64,000 nucleotides of DNA, taken from assembly GCA_036898135.1 (NCBI GenBank), contig CM072519.1:34915939-34979938 (forward strand). Direction: 5' to 3'. Of the stretch, positions 12,450 through 25,072 are shown in pieces; positions within the stretch are counted from its first letter, which is position 1, and each line of letters opens with the position of its first letter. The notes below the pieces were generated by a model. The model worked only from the letters and a program-made list of their open reading frames with translations, had not been told where the DNA came from and ran no database searches. Source of the DNA: Oncomelania hupensis. Lineage: Eukaryota > Mollusca > Gastropoda > Littorinimorpha > Pomatiopsidae. The translations under genes were made by a program, and so were the position numbers.

Positions 12450-13022
12450 CAAAAAACATTATTTGAAGGTTCAAACCAATATATTCCCTCTTTCTCTGGA
12501 CTGATGCAAGTTAACAATATCTGTGCTGAGACCATTTCCAAAGCACTGAAGGACTGCTTGATCAGACTTGACTTGCCAGTGCAAAACTGTAGGGGCCAGG
12601 CCTACGACGGGGCGAGTAATTTTCAGGGTCATGTGTCAGGAGTTGCAAAAAGATTCAAAGATGTGATCCTTGCTGTGACTGAAGAGTTGGCGACAGTTCT
12701 TCAAAGAAAACAAATGACTTGTGATGATGCAGTAAACGCTGCTGACATTTGTCTGAGAACACTGGAAAGCATGCGGCATGAAGATTTTTATGAGACATTT
12801 TTTGCTGACATCACAACGAAAGCTGCAAATTTGTGTGATGAGCCCTGCGTTCCTACACAGAAGCAGCCTCAACGAAGACTGGACGATGGCTCACAGGGTC
12901 ACAGCTACTCTTGTCCATCTGCTTACTACAGACAGCAATACTGTGAGGCCATTGACAACATCAAAGAACATTTAAAGAGCCGGTTTGATCAAATAGCTCT
13001 CGACTTACCAAGGAAAATTTAA
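12450..13022 (+). pseudogene. hAT transposase fragment A (ZMYM / 52-kDa-repressor-like)
   Basis: The forward ORF contains CRGQAYDGASNFQGHVSG, the conserved segment around the second catalytic aspartate of hAT transposases of the ZMYM / 52-kDa-repressor type (DUF4371-like). It then runs into a segment ending with YYRQQYCEAIDNIKEHL and SRFDQ. The N-terminal zinc finger and first aspartate region are missing, and the text jumps from SGVAKR to a much later family segment, so an internal part is deleted. No hATC dimerisation domain follows in frame. It is non-functional. Confidence 0.75.
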
Positions 13023-13399
13023 GTTCTTCTAAGTGATGGAGCAGCAGGGAATTGAAAATTAAATTTTTTTAATGCAAAGAGTTTCAATTTTTAAAAAATT
13101 GTTTTTAAAACATTGCAGTTTTTAGTCACTTTTGGTCCAACGTACAAAGAGTTATTTATAGTCAATTCAACGGAAATCCATTTCAAGGGATCCGTTGAAA
13201 CGTCCAAAGCGTTTTCCCGTTGAAACGACCAAGTAACCCAACCCCTAAGCCTAAATTAGTAAATGCAGCCATATTTTCTTGTTCTGGCCGCAAGCCTCTT
13301 CGAGCTTCCAGCACCTTCACCTTGATACTGCCCTAATCCACCAAAAACGACTTTTTAGAAATATTAATTAAGATGTTAAGTTGATAATTATGACAATTC

Positions 13400-14279
13400 G
13401 TTGTAACGAACATCCATTGAAACGACCATCGCTGAATCGTCCAAAAACATCGTTGAAATGGAAACCCTTGACAGTGAAGCTGCAGAAAAGGACAAAAGAT
13501 GTTGTCGATGCCTACAGGGAAATCAAAGAAGTCAGTAACTGCACGTCTTCTATTAAAAGAGATGTCAACACAGCGTTCGTTGCCTGGTTTGGCGAAGTCA
13601 GCAAAATGGCAAATGCTTTGACAACTGGTGTTATTGTTCATCGTCAAGCATCCCGACAGACTCTCCGTGACAACCAACCTGCGGCCACTCCAGAAGAATA
13701 TTTCAAGATTTGCATTGCCATTCCTTTCTTGGAACACCTGTCAACCGAATTGGACTCGAGGTTAAAAAATGCTGGCCTAGCAGTTGATGGTCTCTGTCTG
13801 GTGCCAAGCACTTTAATAGACAACCAGGATGGTTTCATGCAGGTTCCAGAAGGGGTGAAGACACTGGCAATGTTGTGGGAGTCTGACCTACCAGACAACG
13901 CTACCCTTGATGCAGAATACCAACGGTGGGTTTGCAAATGGCGAAGTGCTGCTGAGAATGCGACAGCTATCATCCCATCCACGGCATCAGAAGCACTGAA
14001 ACATTGTGACAGGGATTTTTATCCCAACCTGTTCATCATGCTAAAGAACCTTTGCACCCTGCCTGTCACTACTGCCGAGTGTGAGCGTTCAAACAGTCAG
14101 TTGCGCAACCTGAAAAACTACCTGCGCTCTACAATGGGGCACAGAGACTCAATGGACTTGCTTTAATGAAAGTGCACAGGGATGTTGATATTGACTTCAA
14201 AGAGGCAGTGAACTGTTTTGCCAGAAGATACAATTCACAAATGGTACTAATGCCGAGAAACCTAGTGCAGCAAGACTGA
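13400..14279 (+). pseudogene. hAT transposase fragment B with hATC dimerisation domain
   Basis: The open frame (13381-14166) contains TVKLQKRTKDVVDAY, then a PEEYFKICIAIPFLEHL segment, and ends in the hATC dimerisation motif LPVTTAECERSNSQLRNLK. A 2-bp loss near 14143 shifts the frame; the true C-terminus is readable in another frame to the TGA near 14279. This piece overlaps in family coordinates with fragment A (both contain a segment corresponding to LQ-KR...-YY/EY-...-L-RF) rather than following it. The two fragments therefore probably come from two different hAT copies. Confidence 0.75.
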
Positions 14280-14733
14280 ATTAAATGAAAGCAGGGCGGT
14301 GATGTTCATAAACTACAAGGTAAAGCTTTATACCGTTTACGATCAACAAAAAGTAGTGAATAATAATAGTATACAAAACATCTCTGCTGATAAATAAATG
14401 TTTGTGTGTGTGTGTTGGTTTTTTTTAAGGGAGGGGCAGAGGATAATTTTTGTACCCCAGAGTTTGTCAGTTCAATTGTTCAAAAAGCTCAAAGTCCCAG
14501 ACCATCTCAAATGGCTTTTTCAAGGTTCAGATTGCACCAGATTGCACCATTTTGCATCCTTGAAGAAACAAAATTTCCGGGGGAGCATGCCCCCGGACCC
14601 CCCTAGCAGGCTCGGCGCTTCGCGCCTTCGCTGAATCTGTAACCTCCCCCTCGACTTTTCTAAGGTCCGGCCCTGATGTCAGTGAATAAAATGGGGGTGT
14701 GCCCCCCCAATCCTGAACAGCTTCCGCCGCCTG

Positions 14734-15337
14734 TGCTTAATAAATCTAACGAACACTATTATAACAACCGGTCAGTTGGCCGTAACTCAAAATTCATGGG
14801 AACTCTGCCACATGTAGTGGCCAGCTTCATGTCTCATATTGTATTTTCTCTATTTCAAATGTTAGGGTTGCTGAGGACATATATTTCATTTATAACCTGT
14901 ACACATTGTGATTTTAATTTAAATCAAGAAAAATAAAATAAAAATAAAACACAGCAACAACAACAACAATTATTAACAAGATAAAAGAAAATAAAACAAA
15001 GGAAAACTTTTAGCTACAACTCCTATTCTGCTTCACATAATATATATATAACCATACCCCAAACCACATACCCCCAACCAGTCGCCGACCCTGCAAACTT
15101 ACAAATTCGGCAACCAATCCAACCCGAACACAACAGTCGGCAACTACATAGGCCTAAGCGCCGACCGCACGCTCTCAGCTAAACCGCCGACCCTCCAAAC
15201 CAGCCTCCGGATCCTCGAAATCGGTGTCACCATAAACTCCTACTCCCCCTATACCCCACAATCCATATACACGGCAAACCTTCGCAGACAGCAAACCTAC
15301 CACACAACCTCGGGAACTGCAACAACCGGCGAAGAGG
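14734..15337. other. Non-coding stretch, no gene seen
   Basis: AT-rich sequence, then a C-rich and A-rich stretch (15055-15330). No gene or repeat family recognised. Confidence 0.5.
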
Positions 15338-15530
15338 GGCCGGGTAGCTCAGTTGGTAGAGCGTCTTACTAGTAACCGAAAGGTACCTGGTTCGAATCCC
15401 GGATTGGCCAATGTGTGACCATATTATTTTCCCCTTACCATCAACTGGTTCGCTGGTGTCAGAATAATGTGACCAGTAGTCGCCTATACGCTTCGGTGTC
15501 GTGTGACTTTAATCTACAATTACAACCGGC
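15338..15530 (+). mobile_element. tRNA-Thr-headed SINE, near full length
   Basis: The head shows an A box (GTAGCTCAGTTGGTAGAGC) and a B box (GGTTCGAATCC) at tRNA spacing, with a CTAGTAA anticodon-loop-like segment (AGT, Thr). The anticodon stem does not pair and the acceptor stem is partly mismatched, so this is not a working tRNA. The 3' module GCCTATACGCTTCGGTGTC then TTTAATCTAC recurs as isolated fragments at 7.34, 18.47 and (reverse) 59.66 kb, which defines a dispersed SINE family. Confidence 0.75.
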
Positions 15531-15777
15531 CAACAAAATCCACAATCCAAATCCTGAATGACAGATATACATTTAATTGTCCAGTTTTTTGTCTTCTGGC
15601 TTCTTCACTGCCATTTGTCCATGTGTCGGAAACATACCAGTCATATTTATTTATAAGTAATCTTATCATCTCATGTCACCTTCGCTCTCTTTTATTATTG
15701 TTCTACAGCAATAGCAATCGCAACACATTTTGTTAATTATATTCTTAATTAAATTTATCTCTTTCTATCTCTCTTTG

Positions 15778-17341
<1,564 letters not shown>

Positions 17342-17690
17342 TGATATAGCGCTTTTTCAGCTCAAGAGCTGCTCAGGGCGCTGGCCGATATAGGATCTAA
17401 CTCAAGCCGCACGAGGTGCCCACTTGCAGCCTTTGGGCGCATCGTCTGACGCCCAGACGACTGAGTACAAACCTGGGCAACCGGGTATGGGGGACGGCAG
17501 GGGAGAAGGAAACTATGGCTTAACGGGTGTATTTGTGTAGCAGGCACGCCTCCGTCTAGGACATGAGAGTCAGGATCTTTAAAGTCTGTGTAATAGAATG
17601 CGTGCGACCTCAGTTTATATTCTCATCCGATGGAGTAGGGGCGCACTTGGCTGTGTCTCAGGGTCATGTGATTTTTTTTTGTTTTGTTTC
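17342..17690 (-). mobile_element. SINE-like retroposon copy (family S), near full length
   Basis: Reverse-strand copy of the element at 2969-3297, with the same block order from CATGACCCTGAGACACAGCC to the GCGCTATATCATTATAAG end. Confidence 0.8.
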
Positions 17691-18649
17691 GGCAGGCCAG
17701 GCTGTCAACCAGCTTCGACCACTTTTGAACTTGAGTTACCAGGTGATTACAGCTTGAAAAGTCAACAGTACTACTGCTTTGGTCGTCGAGATGAAATTCA
17801 AGCTTCTTTTTTTTTTAAACGGTAAGTAACAGGAATAATGCGCAGATTGGGTTTGTTGGTCTAATTTTAGCCTGGTCCGATTCTATTCCGGGCGAAGCTC
17901 GCAGTGATGATCTGCCCACCTGTTGGCGCTTGTTCGTTAAAAAAAAAAATCTGTATACTTCGGGTTTTTTTTTGGGTTTTTTTGGTTGCTGCGATAGGAA
18001 TGTCATGTTTAAGACGCTTCCATAATGCTTATTGCGAAGATTTATAACGGATGCTTCTTGTTTGGATTTTGGGATTTTGGATAAAACACAATGTACCCCC
18101 CGCGGGCGAAATTTGACAGCGAAAACACCGTAATCGCATAGAAGCACCGTAGGAGGGAGTGCGGGATAAAAAAAAAATCACTCACCTGTCTAGGAACTGA
18201 GCATCGTGATCTATATAGTCCGCAAGATTTAATGCGTGCATGCATAAAACAAACCTCGGTTTATACCATCATACGAAATAGAAAATTTATTATTATTGGA
18301 ATGAACAGTCAACAAAGAAGATTTCGGCTGTGATGGTATTATTTCCCCCCAACTGAAGTTTTGAAGAGCTTCTGTCTTCTGCGTATTATAATTCAAAAGA
18401 GGACACCAATACTATTACGAGCTTTTTTGCAAGCCTATAAAAGACAGTTACTTTCATCTAAATCTCTCCCCTATACGCTTATGTGTCCGGGGACGTTAAT
18501 CTATATAACTAACTAAACTGGAATGTTTACTAAAAAAAACATTTATTTTTATTTATTTATTTTGTTGGGGTTTTTTGGCTTGCAATTTATGATGTCGTCA
18601 CACTAAGCAAAGACGTAGCTTCGGATGATAGGTCAACACACGGACTTTT
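17691..18649. other. Non-coding stretch with a SINE 3'-end fragment
   Basis: No gene recognised. At 18466-18515 CCCCTATACGCTTATGTGTC then CGGGGACGTTAATCTA is a 3'-end fragment of the tRNA-Thr-headed SINE family. Confidence 0.55.
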
Positions 18650-18654
18650 ACTAC

Positions 18655-20077
18655 TGTGACGGAGGGTCTATTGTTGCTGGGCTCTGCACAATGGAATGCT
18701 ATTACCCACTCGTCTATCGTCTGCGGGAATCGGCTAGTGTAATCACCCTATGACTATCTTAATACATTTATAAGTTTAGCTCGGTCTGTGTGCGGATAGG
18801 GTTATAGAGATGGGGAGAAAATGGTAAAAATTCACTGACACACTAGCTCTCGCACGGCTATGAAACATAGGTAGTCCAGCCACTCTACTCTATACAAAAT
18901 CTTCTAATCTCTACACTAACTTAAATGTTTAAATTTCACTTCGAGTAGTTCGCTCCTTGATGGGTCTATGCAGCTACTGTTCTCGATATTTGTTACTGCC
19001 TCATCATTGGGCTATGAGTTCTTTCTGTCCTATTATTCGTTTTTCTGGACGAGTAGCCTATCGCAAATCAGTGGTTGTGCACAGTTTTGGAGGACTTAGC
19101 TTTATCGACTATGTGCGGTGTTGTTGTCTCTTCTTCTTGGTAGTTGAATATTGAGCTAGTGAAGCCCAATGCTCTCGCTGCTCAAGGTTGCAGGCCACGT
19201 GTCAGGGTTGCCTCTCTGTTGGATTTCTTCCCTGCCGTGGACCAAGATGCCTGCTCGTCTGCAAAATATGAGACGAATTTCTGCAATGCCTTGTATACAA
19301 AGGTTGAGCAGAGCGTCTCACTGTTTCAGCCCTCAGTGAGATCGCATCCACTTAAACAAATAAGGGACAACCAATTCTTTTAAGTCCGTGGTCCACTGGA
19401 ATCTCCAACATAATTCCTATACATATACCTACATCATGGCTAAACTAAACACATGGAGAAATAATTAACAATATAGGCTACACATTCTCCGGTACAGCCA
19501 CTGGTCTGCAATAATACACATAATATAAACAACAGTTGGACAGTAGAGGCTACCTCGTGGTGCCGAAACCGGTCGCGTGTCCGCCACGTGGTCAAGCAAA
19601 GTTTTCCTAACAATCACAATTCTAAAACATGGCAAAACTTCACAAACATAATACAGCAATAATATCAATAAATCGTGATGAAACAAACGATTGATCATTT
19701 ACCTTCATGACAATGTCAGGCCCTGGCTATACTGCGATGAATGATTTTCACCCGTCACCTGCTTTAGTATTTCTGAGAGAGATTTTACAACGTGCGTCCT
19801 TCTACCGTGCTGTTCAGACAAAGACTAACTATCCTCCCGCTGGGGTCTGCTATCGTGCGAGACTACGAGAATAGTAACGCCACCTAGTGGGGGTTGCGGG
19901 TGATTGGTCAGCTGGAAGAGGTCACGGCTTATCTTAGTAAAACTGTAGCCTACACATGCTGAGAACAACCTAACTTCGGTCGTCTGCTAGTCAGCGACTT
20001 AACTTACATAGGTCAAAGCAGACTGAACGTTGGAGGCTTGAAGCCTTAGTGCTGGGTTGAACTAGCCTCTAGCGACA
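18655..20077 (-). mobile_element. Solo LTR related to the Gmr1-like element
   Basis: A 1,423-bp unit starting TGTGACGG and ending AGCGACA, flanked by the 5-bp duplication ACTAC (18650-18654 and 20078-20082). Its left part (GGGCTCTGCACAATGGAAT, TATGAAACATAGGTAGTCC and AGCCACTCTACTCTATACAA) aligns with the long LTR at 42181-43706, and its right end (GAACTAGCC...GACA) aligns with that LTR's end. No coding region remains, so it is a solo LTR of a diverged sister subfamily in the same (minus) orientation. Confidence 0.85.
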
Positions 20078-20082
20078 ACTAC

Positions 20083-21603
20083 TTAAACAAAGGTTTTAAG
20101 TCATTAACAACTATCTGTCAATCTGTCTCTGTCTGTCTGTCTGTCCGTCTGTCTGTCTCTCTCTGTGTCTCTCTCTGTCTCTCTCTGTCTCTCTCTCTCT
20201 AATTAAATGCGTCATTTTTCAAATTAACAGCAATACACTTTGTGCATGTTGTAGCGTTGTGGAGGGCGAAGATCATTTTCTACTTCATTGTTTCTTGTAT
20301 GATGCAGTCCGAGCAAAGTTCTTGACTTTTCCTGTACGATCTTGTATTAATCTCTTACAAAAAGCACGTACCTTTCAAATTAGGAGATTGTGTTTATTTA
20401 CACTTAATGCGTTAAATTAGGAACGGAATTTTATTGTGCTAATCTGAAAACTACCAAAGAAGGGAGTGTGGATGAATGAGTCTTTGTCTGATGTAAACAT
20501 TATCTGCAAACCATTTCTTTTGTATGTGCACGCAATATTGTAACTGCCTTTTAATCCTAGGGGCCGCAGATCCGAACAATTCGAATAAAACTTGTTTCTC
20601 GTGTATTTAGTACGAGTAATTAATTAAGACTACAACCTGTACCTAACGAGCTCACGTCTCGAGAAATCTTACCTGTCTTAGTCTGACTCATGATTATAAA
20701 GCTGATACAGTTCACACTCATAGCCTAATTAAATTAACCTATGACGCGGCAGACGTACGTTTGGACATTATAACCGTACCCTGCTGTACGTAAGACTCCG
20801 TTTTTTCCGTTCTGCAACCTGCAGGCTAAATTCCAGTCCGAGGACAGGATTACCGATCAGTCACCAGGAATAGCCGGAAATCTGATTTCGCCCTGACGTT
20901 TTGCTAGCAATTAAGTAACTGCCACCAGTCGCTGCCATCGCAAGTCAATTTCTTTGTGTACAAATGAGGACAATAAATAATTTTGTATCTTGTATTGCTG
21001 TCATCGCTCTCAATCAACCCCGCTGCATGACAGGGCACGCTCTTCTATGTTTGTCGGACTCACCTCTCGATGTCGGTTCTGGGATTCCACGTTTATTGGA
21101 GCGATGCGCAAACTAGAAGACATAAATATGTTTTCGATATTTTATAGCCCATATTGTTGGTTTCACATATTGGAAGGTTCGCGGAGTTGTCTTCTTCGGG
21201 TACTTCCTACAGATGACCGGACATAAGTGGCCATAGTAAAAATGGGGGAGGGTGTTTTGTTTGCTTCAAAGAGAGTAAATTTGGAAGGAAACTTTGTAAA
21301 GTTGTGCCAAAACTTCGGAAACAGTGCCAGAAGGAGAGACAAAAAGGGTTTAACAGAGCTGCAGTAACGGAAATACAGAAACAGTGTTGAATCATTTGTT
21401 TACAAGACAATTTTGGATTATTTACTGGAGCATAGCTAACAGTAGAGCCTGGGACGAAGTGGTGAGCCGTATTGGGTGCAACAACGTAATAAATAATATG
21501 CTTAAGGAACTTCGAACTTAACAGATGAACCCCTAAATGACCCCCGGCCGAGCCCACACTACGTGCACCCGATCGTACTTTTCACCCGTTAGGGCCCAGC
21601 ACT
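20083..21603. other. Non-coding stretch with CTGT/CT repeat and a LINE tail remnant
   Basis: The CTGT/CTCT array is at about 20110-20200. No intact gene is seen. ORFs at 20990-21226 and 21207-21557 show no domain. Confidence 0.5.
20250..20419 (+). pseudogene. Possible LINE C-terminal zinc-motif remnant
   Basis: The forward translation CSVVEGEDHFLLHC then LYDAVRAKFL resembles the Cys/His tail seen at the C-terminus of many LINE reverse transcriptases (C-x-E-x-x-x-H-x-L-x-x-C). It is short and isolated with no upstream reverse transcriptase, so this is a weak call. Confidence 0.4.
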
Positions 21604-21693
21604 CGTTATATTATTTTTCTTATACAGCACTTTACCATCTCAAGAGCTGCGCAAGGGGCTGGCTGAAAGAGGGTCTCATTCAAGCCGCCTGAG
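21604..21693 (-). mobile_element. SINE family S, 3'-end fragment
   Basis: Reverse-strand copy of the GAGCTGCGCAAGGGGCTGG / CAAGCCGCCTGAGG 3' module, cut on its 5' side by the (ATC)n array. Confidence 0.7.
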
Positions 21694-21694
21694 G

Positions 21695-21695
21695 C

Positions 21696-21769
<74 letters not shown>

Positions 21770-21988
21770 ACAGGATGCTATATACGCGCCTTTCCCCAAA
21801 TCAATCGGGCTCAAAGCGCGGCGATCTATACCAACATACACGCTCACCTGTCTCATCCACCCTCACACACAATAAATACACATCCATCACTCAAACAGGT
21901 GGTGTAAAGGCAGGGAGATCGCTATTAGAAGACGGAAAGAAAATCGAATTTTTATTTTTGAAATTTTTATATTGACTGTGTCCTGTAC

Positions 21989-22078
<90 letters not shown>
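21695..22078 (-). mobile_element. Retroposon 3' end between two (ATC)n arrays
   Basis: An (ATC)n array at 21695-21769 is followed by CAGGATGCTATATACGCGCC and TTTCCCCAAATCAATCGGG, then AT-rich sequence and a second (ATC)n array at 21989-22078. The GCGCG/TATA-type end next to the array is also seen, with an AAT array, at 60.25 kb. The first array is therefore likely a retroposon tail in minus orientation. Confidence 0.55.
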
Positions 22079-22087
22079 AACCTTCTT

Positions 22088-22674
22088 TACATTACATTAC
22101 ATTACATTACATTATTATTGCTTTAGGTCCAGCGGACTCTTCCGAGCCAAATCAGGACCGGACAACCCCTGATCCGCATAAACGATCTGCTGAAACAACC
22201 CTAGTGGTAAAACCGAAAGCTCTCCACCAGCCAGTCACTTTACAATAAAGACATCCCACGCAGGGGACGGCTGAGGCTTCACCCCAACTTATCGAACCCC
22301 CGTTTACAAAAACAAAATAGAATACAAACATCATTATAAATTATCAACAAAACACATACATATAAAATGCCTACATTGCTAAATAATAACATCATAGGAA
22401 GCCCTAGTGACCACCTGGCAGAAAGCATCCAATATTCCCAAGCTGATCCAACAGACCTCATACACAAACAAGGAGTCTTGTCCCGTAAGAGTTTTCAAGA
22501 AAAAAGGTAGGAGACTGGTCTAGCGAAGAAGACGATAGTATAGCAGATTGATAGAACAGAGCAGGAATGAGAAAGAGCAAATGAGAAAGACAGCGACAGT
22601 GGGAATTTAAAGCACTAAATTTCCAGAAAGTGGGGATACTATTTATACTGAAACCCCCGGCACCCCAACGGGGG
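22088..22674 (-). mobile_element. R1 retroposon copy, 5'-truncated, 13-bp TSD
   Basis: Minus-strand copy of the R1 family. Its 3' end GAGTCCGCTGGACCTAAAGC lies at the left with an (AATGT)n tail (about 22088-22117), and its 5'-truncated end lies at 22674. It is flanked by the exact 13-bp duplication TCATAACCTTCTT (22075-22087 and 22675-22687). The TATAAATAG-like box is at 22639-22647 (reverse). No credible coding sequence. Confidence 0.88.
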
Positions 22675-22687
22675 TCATAACCTTCTT

Positions 22688-24356
22688 CTTCTGCTGCTGT
22701 TGCTGCTTATGTCTCGTCTTCTTCTCTTCCTCTTCCTCCTTCTTCTTCCTCCTCGTTCTCTTCTTCTTCTTCTTCTTCTGCTTCTATTGCATCCAGCCGT
22801 TCCTACTATATCGCATCGTTCTCTTCTGACTATCTTGTCGTGAAATCATCACGACAAAACCGAAGGATGTTTTATATTTACGAATCCAGAATGATCTCAC
22901 TCCTGTGGTTGCTAATATCTGTTCTTTGTTGGCCGCATGTCAGGAATGATGAAAATTCTGTCAGGTCAATCCGCAGAATTTCTTAGACCTCTATGAAGCG
23001 TACATGATCGTCTTTTGCAGTTCCTGGCAGCTGTTGACAGGGGCACGTGTTTAATCGCTTTTTATGTTGCAGCCGATGATGATTGGAGTCGTATTAATTA
23101 TATAGGTCTCCCGGTGCTATCCTATCTAAGCTATCAACAAATGATCGTTTCCATTTTCTGACCATAAATCAAAGTATAATTCTGCTGAATACATGGAATC
23201 CGGGTATGGAGAGTGACTGAATGTGCTATAGCATCAGAAAAAACAAACTCCTGGGTATTGGACTCTATCTAGTATTAAAATATCTTGACTTTTGCCAATT
23301 TCCTTTCGGCTGTAGGTACGTTGACGCACAATCTCCAAATGCCAGCAGATAAAAGAAAGAGTTAACACTCATGCAATTAAAAGGCGACGAGGAAAAAAAC
23401 AAACGATGTTACAGTTGACGTTTTAGCTTCCGGAGTTTCTAAAGGCAGCAGTGAATGCGAGACTGACATTTCTTGTGGAGATACTGCGTCAAATCAATAA
23501 TTCATTTATTGTCTATTCACACATTCAGATGATATAAGACATTAATTAATAATAACCACAATATCAATCAATTCACAATTAAGAAACCTTATAACAAATT
23601 GGAATAAAAGGAGAAGAGGGATTTAACACCAATCTATAAAAGTCTACCAATAGGCGCCTTTGCAATAATTGTCACAACTGCTGTTACCTGTGAATGATAA
23701 AATACATCATCTAAGATATACTTTCCTTAGAGAAACTGCGCGTTAGCCGTGAAAGTGACGTTCGCATCAATGACAGTATTTTGTAAAGCTTGAAGGTGGC
23801 TGATCAGTTAGTAAAGTGCTCCCTTAACTACAGGTGTGTGTTTTGAGAGAGAGGAATGTGCCGGAACAGTGATAACATGGTATCCCACCGTGTTGATAGT
23901 CGGTACAAGAACAGTTACTGGCCCATACAGTTTCTGGGCCTGGCGAAGCATACGCTTCAATCAGACAGAACTGGGCGTAGGCTTCAGCAGCCTCGGAGAA
24001 TCTGTTTTCCTGTTTCAAGGGATGTATTAGCTGATTAATATTTCAAGAGATCTATTTTTGGGCTCTTATCACATCTGCCTAGCATTCAATACATTCCGCA
24101 GCTGCTGACGGATCCGGATGCACGATCTACAACGTTATATTGGAACATAAAACACACTGGACAAAGTTATGTGAACTTTGCATTTTTGGAAGAAAACATG
24201 ATAATATCCCATTCTGGCTTCCAATTACGGGATCTCTGCATTCTGGAACAAAAAATGTTTAACATCGCATTATGTATGGAACATTATTGTTGGAACACCA
24301 CATTCAGGAACAAAATTATGAGTCCTGGCAAATACAGGCGCCAGTATCTGGATACT
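22688..24356. other. Non-coding stretch with pyrimidine-rich patch and hairpin
   Basis: CTT/CCT-rich patch at 22681-22800. A perfect 9-bp-arm hairpin (TTGTCGTGA/TCACGACAA, 5-nt loop) lies at 22835-22857. No gene recognised. Confidence 0.5.
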
Positions 24357-24422
24357 TACTCCTTCGGATGAGAGTATAAACCGAGGTCTAGTCTGTGTCG
24401 CATACATTCCTTAATAACGGAC

Positions 24423-24502
<80 letters not shown>

Positions 24503-25072
24503 TATCATTCTTATATAGCGCTTTTTCAGCTCAATAGCTGCTCAAGGCGCTGGTCGATATAGGATCTAACTCAAGCCGCCCGAAGAGCCCACGTGCTGCC
24601 TTGGGCGCACAGTCTGACGTTCAGACGACTGAGCACAATCCTAGGCGACCGGGGAAGGGGGAGAATAGAAAACTATACATTGAAACAACCATCAGACTAA
24701 TAGCAATAGTAAGATGGCCAATGCTTACAGCCAAAGTTTATGTCCGGGACACCGGGAGTCGAACCCGCAACCTTTGTAACACGAGCTCGCCGCTCTATCA
24801 ACTGAGCTATCCCGACTTTAAAGATCCTGACGCTCATGTCCTAGACGGGTGAGTGCCGGTGTCAAGAACACACCCAGCATGCACCTAAGTCCATCCCCCA
24901 TCCCTGGCTGCCCAGGATTGTGCTCAGTTGTCTGGAGCGTTTTTACAATGCGCCAAAAGGCTGCAAGTTGGCGCCTCAAGCGGCTTGAGTTAGATCCTGT
25001 ATCGGCCAGCGCCTGGAACAGCTCGTGAGCTGGAAAAGCGCTATTTAAGAACGATTAAATAAATAAATACTA
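24357..25072 (+). mobile_element. SINE family S copy, split by another SINE
   Basis: The outer copy reads GATGAGAGTATAAACCGAGG to ...CGGACTT at 24423, is interrupted, and resumes GACTTTAAAGATCCTGACGC at about 24812. It ends GAAAAGCGCTATTTAAGAAC then GATTAAATAAATAAATA near 25072. Confidence 0.8.
24424..24811 (-). mobile_element. tRNA-headed SINE nested in a SINE, (AAT)n tail
   Basis: The minus strand starts with a tRNA-like head (A box ATAGCTCAGTTGATAGAGC, B box GGTTCGACTCC) at 24816-24740. It continues into the same 3' module as family S (CGGCTTGAGTTAGATCC, GCAGCTATTGAGCTGAAAAA, GCGCTATATAAG) and ends in an (AAT)n array at 24423-24501. GACTT occurs at both borders. It shows directly that a trinucleotide array is the tail of a retroposon. 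Confidence 0.8.

Larger units (their letters stand above)
12349..14733 (+). mobile_element. hAT-type DNA transposon remnant with 14-bp TIRs
   Basis: The left end CAGGCGGCGGAAGC (12349-12362) is exactly repeated in inverted orientation at 14720-14733. Flanking 8-mers (ACTTAACA on the left, GCTTAATA on the right, offset by one base) are similar and could be a decayed 8-bp target duplication, the size hAT elements make. G/C-rich subterminal repeats and two hAT transposase pieces lie inside. A second hAT-like terminus ending in GGTCCGGCCCTG at about 14674 lies within, so the region may be two nested hAT copies. Confidence 0.7.

Noticed and set aside
15338..15411. Possible tRNA-Thr gene
   Set aside because: A and B boxes fit, but the anticodon stem does not pair and a repeated SINE 3' module follows, so it is a SINE head. 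The same reasoning applies to 9280-9327, 24740-24816 and 41100-41165.
17563..17825. Forward ORFs of 64 and 75 codons
   Set aside because: They lie in a reverse-strand SINE copy and its flank.
19144..19383. 79-codon ORF
   Set aside because: Lies inside the solo LTR at 18655-20077 and matches no LTR-retrotransposon protein.
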